A stretch of DNA of 7,795 bases from Candidatus Zixiibacteriota bacterium (GTDB lineage Bacteria > Zixibacteria > MSB-5A5 > GN15 > FEB-12), in the NCBI GenBank assembly GCA_030619345.1, contig JAUXBO010000109.1:1-7795 (forward strand), in the 5' to 3' direction. Below are positions 1 through 4,671 of the stretch, piece after piece. The stretch's first letter is position 1. Every line of letters starts with the position of its first letter. The translations under genes and the position numbers were made by a program. Below the pieces are notes generated by a model. The model was given only the letters and a program-made list of their open reading frames with translations, was not told where the DNA came from and did no database searches.

Positions 1-264
1 ATCGACAAACGCGCCGACCGAACTTTTCTTTTCCATCACCAGATTGTAGGGGGGGTCGTGCACAGCCAGAGTGGGTGGTTTGAAACCATCAATTGTGCAT
101 AGTTGACTTGTAAAATCAGAATCGGCCGCATCGCCACAACCAACGACATGCTGACCCTCGGGGTCCTGCCATATTTCACCCGATTTCAGACGACAATATG
201 ATAGAAGCCTGGCACGGATAGACTTATCGGCTGTGTCCAGCCGTGGGAGCGGACTGCGTTTCAT
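1..264 (-). CDS. DNA methyltransferase (DPPY type), N-terminal part only
   Basis: This reading frame is open for 88 codons and runs off the left edge. Residues 70-73 are DPPY, followed by NL, in the setting LAVHDPPYNLV. This is motif IV, the catalytic motif of N6-adenine and N4-cytosine DNA methyltransferases. About 25 residues upstream lies GCGDAADSDF, which matches the GDxxD segment that usually precedes DPPY in this family. The expected role is S-adenosylmethionine-dependent DNA base methylation; the target recognition part lies outside the window, so specificity cannot be told. The ATG at 262-264 is the first possible start because an in-frame TGA lies five codons upstream. No Shine-Dalgarno sequence is visible. 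It follows the beta-barrel gene on the same strand, but a strong terminator separates them, so it probably has its own promoter. Whether a restriction enzyme accompanies it cannot be seen. Confidence 0.8.
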   Translation of the reverse strand, partial: MKRSPLPRLDTADKSIRARLLSYCRLKSGEIWQDPEGQHVVGCGDAADSDFTSQLCTIDGFKPPTLAVHDPPYNLVMEKKSSVGAFVD

Positions 265-270
265 ACTGAC

Positions 271-299
271 ATTGAATCAAAGCCCGCTAATCGGATCAA
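271..299 (-). promoter_or_regulatory. possible promoter of the methyltransferase gene
   Basis: On the minus strand TTGATC (294-299) and TTCAAT (271-276) are 17 bp apart, each matching the sigma-70 consensus at four of six positions. The -10 box ends only six bases before the ATG, so transcription would begin at or next to the start codon. Matches of this quality occur by chance; the spacing and the absence of a Shine-Dalgarno sequence are the only support. Confidence 0.25.
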
Positions 300-337
300 C
301 AAAAAGTCTCTGCGCAGGCGTCTGCACGCCCACGCAG
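297..337 (-). terminator. intrinsic terminator of the beta-barrel gene
   Basis: Read on the minus strand, CTGCG-TG-GGCGT pairs with ACGCC-TG-CGCAG around a GCAG loop. This gives a 12-bp stem in which the two central pairs are G-U wobbles. The stem is followed by AGAC and then TTTTTGTT. It starts 10 bases past the beta-barrel stop codon and ends before the methyltransferase promoter region. Its 5' half resembles the ends of the palindromic element at 3269-3343. Confidence 0.82.
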
Positions 338-347
338 ATCGGATATT

Positions 348-908
348 TTAAAAAGCGATTGCCGTCACCGTAATTACGATTTGAGAATGATTGAAATCAA
401 CCACCGAAAATGATGTTTTCCCAAATGAAAGAGCGCCGTGGACTTGTATATGGCGGGCAAACTCGTAACCTCCACCCAGAAGCATTCCGAATCCGGGATC
501 GTTGGATTCGTAGTCGCTGTCAAGAGAAGTGTAGTCTTGCAGTCCGAGGCCGCCCACGACAAAGGCCGTGTGTCCGACCGGACCAAAATAGTGATACCAG
601 CCAAGGCCTGAAAATCCCTGAATAGCATTAACACTTTTTCCCAGAGCTACGTCGACTGAAAACAGTACTCCATCTCTTAGATAGACCAGCATGTTCTGTT
701 CATCCCAGGCATAGCCTATAAGCAGGTTTAGAGCCAGACCGGATTTGTCTTCGCTGGCCGATGAGAGACCATCAACCGATATACTGGCCACCGGTCCCAA
801 TCCCAATCCACCCCCCAATACAAATCCTTTACGAGTTCCATCGAACGCCGAAGCTGTCGCGACCAGTGTGATCGTCAACAGAACTGCAATACCCAGACTT
901 TTGATCAT
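348..908 (-). CDS. small outer-membrane beta-barrel protein
   Basis: The product has 186 residues. It starts with a clear signal peptide: MIKS, a hydrophobic core at about 5-17, and a TASA cleavage site before F22. The mature part is rich in glycine and in short alternating hydrophobic/polar stretches such as KGFVLGGGLGLG and FGMLLGGGYEF. It ends in alternating residues with a terminal phenylalanine (VITVTAIAF), the usual C-terminal signature of barrels inserted by the BAM machinery. The size fits an eight-stranded OmpA/OmpX-like or porin-family small barrel. The start is supported by AAAGGAG at 917-923, eight bases from the ATG. A CATAAT box at 932-937 could be the -10 element, but I see no good -35. 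The gene is divergent from the HIT operon and has its own terminator. The function (adhesion, structural, transport) cannot be told from sequence; no periplasmic peptidoglycan-binding domain is present. Confidence 0.8.
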   Translation of the reverse strand: MIKSLGIAVLLTITLVATASAFDGTRKGFVLGGGLGLGPVASISVDGLSSASEDKSGLALNLLIGYAWDEQNMLVYLRDGVLFSVDVALGKSVNAIQGFSGLGWYHYFGPVGHTAFVVGGLGLQDYTSLDSDYESNDPGFGMLLGGGYEFARHIQVHGALSFGKTSFSVVDFNHSQIVITVTAIAF

Positions 909-1130
909 TAAGTGGGCTCCTTTGAGTTGGTATTATGTAAAACAATAATCTGGTTTTGTCCCTAAATCAACGATATATTTTACTCAACAACTTAGCTCGG
1001 TGCCACACCCCGGGAACCCGATATATAATTCAATCTACAAACCGGTCCACAACAACCACTTACGGGGCTTTCCTCCCGTAGGCCCTATTTGCATTTGATT
1101 AATAGAAAAAATTGTATATTTTGTAGCGTT
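909..1130. other. divergent intergenic region between beta-barrel and HIT genes
   Basis: This 222-bp gap should hold the promoters of both flanking genes. TACGGG (1061-1066) and CCCGTA (1075-1080) form a perfect 6-bp inverted repeat with an 8-base loop; it could be an operator or RNA hairpin in front of the HIT gene but has no T-run. TATATT at 1115-1120 lies 10 bases before the HIT ATG and resembles a -10 box, with no well-spaced -35. No small gene is evident apart from a weak TTG-initiated extension of the HIT frame. Confidence 0.5.
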
Positions 1131-1619
1131 ATGAATGACAAAATCTTATGGGCGCCCTGGCGCTACAAATTCATCAAGAGCAAGAAAGAGAAAGGGTGCG
1201 TGTTCTGTAACCGGATCAAAATGAAAGATACGGTCAAGAACCTGATCGTTTACCGGGGCGAGAAGGTTTGTGTCATCATGAACAAGTTTCCTTACAACAC
1301 GGGCCATGTTATGGTTCTGCCGATTCGGCATATCGGTCAGATCGAAAGACTCACTACCGAAGAGTCGATTGAGTTTTTTGAGACAACTCGTCTGGCCGTG
1401 AAAGTTATCAAGAAGGCACTCGGCCCTGACTCTTTGAATCTCGGCATGAATCTCGGGCGCAGCTCCGGGGCCGGAATTCCCGGCCATGTCCATATGCACA
1501 TAGTACCCCGTTGGCAGGGAGATACCAATTTCATGCCGGTGGTAGGAAAAACAGAAATCATCTCCGTTCCGCTGGAACCAATCTATCGAAAATTAGTCAA
1601 GGAGTTCTCGCGTCGATGA
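1131..1619 (+). CDS. HIT-family nucleotide hydrolase/phosphorylase
   Basis: The 162-residue product carries the histidine triad HVHMH at 119-123 (GHVHMHIVPRW), the catalytic signature of HIT proteins, which cleave or transfer nucleotidyl groups from dinucleoside polyphosphates or adenylated compounds. The N-terminal LWAPWRYKFI (residues 6-15) and CxxC at 23-26 (CVFC) are typical of the branch that includes bacterial Ap4A phosphorylase-like proteins, where the cysteines help bind zinc. NKFPYNTGHVMVLPIRH (51-67) and NLGMNLGRSSGAGIPGH (103-119) are the other conserved blocks. Length is normal. ATG 1131 places LWAPWR at the usual distance from the N-terminus; a TTG at 1089 in the same frame would add 14 residues. 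No Shine-Dalgarno sequence precedes 1131. Its TGA overlaps the ATG of the next gene, so the two are almost certainly one operon. The exact substrate cannot be assigned. Confidence 0.9.
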   Translation: MNDKILWAPWRYKFIKSKKEKGCVFCNRIKMKDTVKNLIVYRGEKVCVIMNKFPYNTGHVMVLPIRHIGQIERLTTEESIEFFETTRLAVKVIKKALGPDSLNLGMNLGRSSGAGIPGHVHMHIVPRWQGDTNFMPVVGKTEIISVPLEPIYRKLVKEFSRR

Positions 1620-3256
1620 CTGCGCGTAAGAAGATACCCACCAAGATTGAGCTTCTGCAATTGCAGAAACTTTACCGTACCGATGAAAAAATCGGTGAGC
1701 GGCTCGGCGGCGTACCTGCCTATCTGGTTGCTTATTGGAGACGTAAAAAAGGAGTGCCCAAGTATTCGTTGCCAAAATTCTCTGAGAGCGAGATACGGAC
1801 ACTGTGGGAACGTTACGGTGATGACGACAAATGCGGTCTAGAGTTGGGCATCTCAAAGGCGGCCTTCTATAATTGGCGACGGCGGTATGGTATCCGTGAG
1901 AAACCGGCCTTTCTAAAGCTGGAGCAGCTGGAACTTAATTTCCCCGGATTGAGATCGAGCACGGGTTCCATCACCCTTTTTGGTAAACAGACGGTCGCTC
2001 AGAAGATACTGGCTCGGCTGGCTTCGGCACAAAAAGCGGAAATTGGTCAGGAGATGGAAATTGAGCCAAACCTGATTGTCTGCAATTCCAACACACCCGA
2101 TGTGATTACCGCTTTCCGTAAGCTGGGAAATGAATACGTAAAAAATCCAAACCGGATAGCTTTTTCTCTTACTCTTCCCGACAACGCCAATAGCAGACAG
2201 GCCGAGATTAACCAGACTATCAGGGAGTTTGCCAAACGGCAATCGATTAAGTCGGTTTTCGAATTTGCTCGCGGTTCCTGTCATCAGGTTCTCGTTGAAA
2301 GTGGCATGATTAAGCCGGGCGAACTGATAACCGGATGCGATCCGGCCGTTCAAGCCTACGGGTCGGTCTCCGCCCTGGCAGTATCGCACACGGCCGAAGT
2401 GATAGCCCAATCATGGGCCAGCGGAAAACTGTCGATGAAAGTGCCCTCATCGATTCGTATTGATGTCAATGGCCGACGGGTACGATCAGTTATGGCCAAG
2501 GATGTGGCCTTGTACGTATGCAGCCAGATAACTAAAGAGGATTCGGTCGACCGGATTATTGAGTATCATGGCACCGTAATTTCCCAGTTCAGCATGAGCG
2601 AGCGGTTTACTCTGGCCGGTATGGCGCATACGCTGAAGGCTCTCGGAGCCATCTGCCATTTCGATTCGACCATACGCCGCTACCTGACCAATCGCAACAA
2701 CTCCCAGTATGCCCCGGTGGTAGCCGACAAAGATGCTGTCTACGACGGTCTTTTCCAAATGAATATAGAGCACCTTCCCCCGCAGATTGCGGGACCGAAC
2801 TCGTTTGAAACTATCCGAGCGGTCTCGGAACTTGAAGATACTCATATCGATCAGGTCGTGCTCGGAACCTGCGCCAGCGGACGCTTTGATGATCTTAGAA
2901 TCGGAGCCGAGATTATCAAGGGTAAAAAAATCAGTAAGAACTGCCGACTGCTGGTCGTTCCCGGCTCGACGGCTGTTTATCTGGAAGCGGTCAAAAAAGG
3001 ACTGATCCGAGCCTACATTGAGGCCGGTGCCGTAATCATGTATCCCGGGTTTGGACACTCTCCGCAGTCCATCCTGAACCTTCTGGCTCCCGGTGAAAAA
3101 TGCCTGGCCACTATCGGGAATATGCCCGATTTGTCAGGTGACAGCCGCTCGGACGATGAATCTTCTGACCCGGAGATTTTCATCTGTTCTCCCGCCACTG
3201 CGGCGGCTTCGGCTTTGACCGGCTCCATCACCGACCCGACCCGGTATTTGTCATAG
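1616..3256 (+). CDS. tandem HTH domain fused to degenerate aconitase/LeuC-like domain
   Basis: Seen: 546 residues. Residues ~11-48 and ~57-95 are two similar HTH-like repeats, each with a helix, a KxGxxLG-type turn and WRRK/R-x-GV/GI at the end. Residues ~120-546 align along the whole LeuC (3-isopropylmalate dehydratase/homoaconitase large subunit) family: TVAQKILA, ARGSCHQV (219-226), MAKDVALYV, IEYHG (315-319), LGTCASGRFDDLR (416-428), VVPGS, LAPGEKCL and SPATAAASALTG. Known: the family binds [4Fe-4S] through SCTN plus CGPC and uses DSH, DH and NRNF-type motifs. Here only C419 of the cluster ligands remains; CGPC is FGHS (479-482), DSHT is DPAV (242-245), DH is DN (189-190), and the NRNF/GR region is GNMPDLSGD. 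Inferred: a non-catalytic, DNA- or RNA-binding sensor. ATG 1616 overlaps the HIT stop (ATGA) and has AAGGAG at 1599-1604; a more upstream in-frame ATG at 1511 lies inside the HIT gene. No small-subunit gene (LeuD) is adjacent. Confidence 0.85.
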   Translation: MTARKKIPTKIELLQLQKLYRTDEKIGERLGGVPAYLVAYWRRKKGVPKYSLPKFSESEIRTLWERYGDDDKCGLELGISKAAFYNWRRRYGIREKPAFLKLEQLELNFPGLRSSTGSITLFGKQTVAQKILARLASAQKAEIGQEMEIEPNLIVCNSNTPDVITAFRKLGNEYVKNPNRIAFSLTLPDNANSRQAEINQTIREFAKRQSIKSVFEFARGSCHQVLVESGMIKPGELITGCDPAVQAYGSVSALAVSHTAEVIAQSWASGKLSMKVPSSIRIDVNGRRVRSVMAKDVALYVCSQITKEDSVDRIIEYHGTVISQFSMSERFTLAGMAHTLKALGAICHFDSTIRRYLTNRNNSQYAPVVADKDAVYDGLFQMNIEHLPPQIAGPNSFETIRAVSELEDTHIDQVVLGTCASGRFDDLRIGAEIIKGKKISKNCRLLVVPGSTAVYLEAVKKGLIRAYIEAGAVIMYPGFGHSPQSILNLLAPGEKCLATIGNMPDLSGDSRSDDESSDPEIFICSPATAAASALTGSITDPTRYLS

Positions 3257-3268
3257 ACAAAAATTCAA

Positions 3269-3343
3269 GTGGGCGGCAGACATCTCGTCTGCCCCTCTTT
3301 TCGTGCGTCTCAGTCTCCGTAAGTCGGGAGGCCTGCCGCGCAC
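3269..3343. repeat. palindromic intergenic element, copy A
   Basis: The left end GTGGGCGGCAGACATCTCG (3269-3287) is an imperfect inverted copy of the right end CGGGAGGCCTGCCGCGCAC (3325-3343), 15 of 19 positions. The right end recurs at 4473-4491 with a single mismatch. The unit sits 12 bases after the pseudo-aconitase stop codon. It resembles REP or MITE-like short palindromic elements placed between genes. Its left half also forms the terminator hairpin. Confidence 0.6.
3272..3302 (+). terminator. probable terminator of the HIT/pseudo-aconitase operon
   Basis: GGCAGAC (3275-3281) pairs with GTCTGCC (3287-3293) around ATCTC, extended by two G-C pairs across one bulged C. CCTCTTTTC follows directly. 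The T-run is short (four in a row), so efficiency is uncertain, but its position just after the stop codon fits. Confidence 0.6.
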
Positions 3344-3416
3344 AGCAATTATTTCCTATTTATTCCGTTTTCTTGGAAACCGTCGAGCCTGTTTTCTGTT
3401 CCTATTGGAGTCACTA

Positions 3417-3446
3417 ATGATTACAAACGTTTATAACGGGAGATAA
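3417..3446 (+). CDS. possible 9-codon leader ORF before tpx
   Basis: ATG 3417 opens a frame for MITNVYNGR that stops at TAA 3444-3446, two bases before the tpx ATG. TTGGAG at 3405-3410 is a good Shine-Dalgarno sequence six bases upstream. The last codons (GGG AGA TAA) contain the tpx ribosome binding site GGGAG (3438-3442). If translated, ribosomes finishing the leader would cover or re-initiate at tpx, which would couple their translation. The peptide has no recognisable similarity, and so short an ORF could be chance. Confidence 0.4.
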   Translation: MITNVYNGR

Positions 3447-3448
3447 CA

Positions 3449-3961
3449 ATGGAACGTAAAAATGCTGTCACAATGAAAGGTAACGGAGTAACCCTGATCG
3501 GTCCGGAACTAAAAGTGGGCGACACCGTACCGGAATTTGGACTGGTCGACAACGGTCTGGCTCCGGTGAAACTGTCCGACTTACCGGCCAAACCAAAAAT
3601 CATATCGGTGGTGACTTCGCTGGATACCGGCGTCTGCTCAATGCAGACCAAAAAATTCAATGACGAAGCGGCTAAACTAAGTGAAAAAGTTGAACTGCTT
3701 ACCATCTCCGCCGACTTGCCGTTCGCTCAGAAACGGTTCAAAGAGGCCGAGGGAACTGACAAAGTCAATTTTCTATCAGATTATCGCGATGGGAAATTTG
3801 GTGAAGAATATGGCCTCATGATCAAAGAACTACGGCTACTGGCCCGCACAGTCATCGTGGTCGACAAAGAAAACAAGATCACCCATATTGAAGTTGTTCC
3901 CGAAGTCACCGACGAACCAAACTACGAGGCGGCGCTGAACGCGGTCAATAAACTGCTGTAG
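3449..3961 (+). CDS. tpx: thiol peroxidase (Tpx-type peroxiredoxin)
   Basis: The 170-residue product matches the Tpx family throughout: GNGVTLIGPELKVGD near the N-terminus, IISVVTSLDTGVC with the peroxidatic cysteine at C63 preceded by T60, LTISADLPFAQKRF (84-97), KELRLLARTVIVVD (126-139) and EPNYEAALNAV at the end. Tpx enzymes reduce hydrogen peroxide and alkyl hydroperoxides in the cytoplasm (periplasm in some species) using thioredoxin; no signal peptide is present here. C63 is the only cysteine. The resolving cysteine of classical Tpx, in the FCGAEG segment, is replaced by lysine (FKEAEG, K98). The enzyme therefore must use a 1-Cys mechanism or an external thiol. The start has GGGAG at 3438-3442, six bases upstream; an internal ATG at residue 9 is less likely. 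It is followed by a strong terminator and appears monocistronic apart from the leader ORF. Confidence 0.93.
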   Translation: MERKNAVTMKGNGVTLIGPELKVGDTVPEFGLVDNGLAPVKLSDLPAKPKIISVVTSLDTGVCSMQTKKFNDEAAKLSEKVELLTISADLPFAQKRFKEAEGTDKVNFLSDYRDGKFGEEYGLMIKELRLLARTVIVVDKENKITHIEVVPEVTDEPNYEAALNAVNKLL

Positions 3962-3982
3962 CTTCCTCTTAGATCGATACAA

Positions 3983-4024
3983 GAGAAAAGCCGGTGCAGC
4001 TTTAGAACTGTTCCGGCTTTTCTT
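3983..4024. terminator. bidirectional terminator between tpx and small membrane protein
   Basis: AAAAGCCGG (3986-3994) pairs perfectly with CCGGCTTTT (4013-4021), extended outward by further pairs (GA with TC) and with an inner GCAG/CTGT stem. The A-run on one side and TTTTCTTGTT on the other allow termination from either strand. The stop codon of the convergent gene (TTA at 4002-4004 on the plus strand) lies in the loop, so for that gene the hairpin overlaps the last codons. Confidence 0.82.
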
Positions 4025-4346
4025 GTTCAGGCTCTTCTTCCATATCCTCATCCATATGTTTGTCCTGCAACAAGCGGGACAACGGCGTAAACAGGAACAG
4101 TATCAGGACCAGCATGGGAAGAAATATCGGAACGTACTGCTGGTAGGTTGGAATGTTGACACTCGGCTGTGTCGGCATCGGATCGACCGGTTCGCCATGT
4201 CTGACCCATCCGCCAGATTGATCGGACAGCCAGCAATTCTCTCCCTGCCACACGCTGTACGAAGGACCGTAAGCCGCTTTCAGAATCAATGACGGAACCA
4301 GATAAAGCAGGATAAGAGCCATTAATAAAACCAGATTGCGTTTCAT
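4002..4346 (-). CDS. small two-TM membrane protein of unknown function
   Basis: The product is 114 residues and I do not recognise a family. A hydrophobic segment at 4-23 (LVLLMALILLYLVP) could be a signal anchor or TM helix. A loop at 24-70 follows, rich in G, S, W and P, with one cysteine (C38). A second TM helix lies at 71-89 (VPIFLPMLVLILFLF), and the acidic tail at 97-113 is rich in D and E. The topology is probably a hairpin with an external loop and both termini in the cytoplasm, given K2 and R3 in front of the first helix and RLLQDKH after the second. ATG 4346 has no spaced Shine-Dalgarno sequence but does have a good promoter immediately upstream. The overlapping frame starting at 4353 lacks membrane segments and is not favoured. 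The gene ends in the bidirectional terminator shared with tpx. No partner is obvious in the window. Confidence 0.72.
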   Translation of the reverse strand: MKRNLVLLMALILLYLVPSLILKAAYGPSYSVWQGENCWLSDQSGGWVRHGEPVDPMPTQPSVNIPTYQQYVPIFLPMLVLILFLFTPLSRLLQDKHMDEDMEEEPEQEKPEQF

Positions 4347-4351
4347 ATCTC

Positions 4352-4380
4352 ATGTTAGCGATATAGACTCAGGATGTCAA
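4352..4380 (-). promoter_or_regulatory. sigma-70-type promoter of the small membrane protein gene
   Basis: On the minus strand TTGACA (4375-4380), a perfect -35, is followed after exactly 17 bp by TAACAT (4352-4357), four of six to the -10 consensus. Transcription would start about six bases later, at the ATG at 4346, which predicts a leaderless or nearly leaderless mRNA. Confidence 0.5.
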
Positions 4381-4671
4381 TCGGCAGTTAGTGATTGCCG
4401 TTGGGACCGTAAAGGTTCCGACCTACTATTACTACAGAACGGGCAGACCCTTCGACTGCGCTCAGGACAGGCCGGGAGGTCTGCCGCGCACGATACGAAA
4501 TACACTATGTTCGAGAGTTTAAATTTGCGCCGATCACGTCGCCTTGTTATCATGCGGAAAATTAGGAATTAGGAAGAATCGATGCGGTCAATTGCATAAC
4601 AGAAGCGCTGGAATTGCACCGCAAGAAATTTGGTAACAACAAGAAATAGCCGGTTACGGTTGGGAGTTATT
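4381..4671. other. gene-poor region upstream of the GNAT gene
   Basis: This stretch holds the repeat element at 4440-4491 and otherwise no convincing gene. CGGCA (4382-4386) and TGCCG (4396-4400) form a small inverted repeat. A plus-strand frame without a start codon runs from after TAG 4563-4565 to TAG 4647-4649 and reads ...ITEALELHRKKFG..., a plausible helix-like sequence that may be the decayed 3' end of a lost gene. Direct repeats ATTAGGA occur at 4561 and 4568 in slightly varied form (ATTAGGAATTAGGAAG). No clear promoter for the acetyltransferase gene was found. Confidence 0.4.
4440..4491. repeat. palindromic intergenic element, copy B, with TTCGACTGCGCTCAGGACAG core
   Basis: GGCAGACC (4442-4449) and GGTCTGCC (4478-4485) are perfect 8-bp inverted arms. 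The right end CGGGAGGTCTGCCGCGCAC (4473-4491) matches copy A at 18 of 19 positions. Between the arms lies a 25-base motif at 4448-4472 with core TTCGACTGCGCTCAGGACAG, which I remember as a very common intergenic repeat of environmental bacteria. It is often mistranslated as LRSGQA in predicted proteins. Confidence 0.6.

Noticed and set aside
1511..1615. Upstream in-frame ATG that would add 35 residues to the pseudo-aconitase protein
   Set aside because: This segment lies inside the HIT coding region and has no Shine-Dalgarno support. ATG 1616 gives the classical ATGA overlap with AAGGAG upstream, and the extension has no domain-like character.
1913..2410. Antisense ORF of 165 codons inside the pseudo-aconitase gene
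   Set aside because: It has no recognisable motif and is fully covered by a well-supported gene on the other strand.
2486..3058. Long antisense ORF (190 codons) inside the pseudo-aconitase gene
   Set aside because: The opposite strand shows unbroken family similarity here, so this frame is a shadow of strong coding bias.
1616..3256. Calling this gene leuC or a functional isopropylmalate dehydratase
   Set aside because: The cluster and catalytic motifs are missing, no leuD or other leucine-pathway gene is adjacent, and an HTH-like module is fused to it.
4048..4353. 101-residue minus-strand ORF overlapping the small membrane protein gene
   Set aside because: It lacks hydrophobic segments and its composition looks like an out-of-frame reading. 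The alternative frame has two clean TM helices and a matching promoter position.
4336..4572. Plus-strand ORF of 78 codons across the repeat element
   Set aside because: Its translation includes LRSGQAG, the artefact produced by the repeated intergenic motif, and it has no Shine-Dalgarno sequence or recognisable domain.
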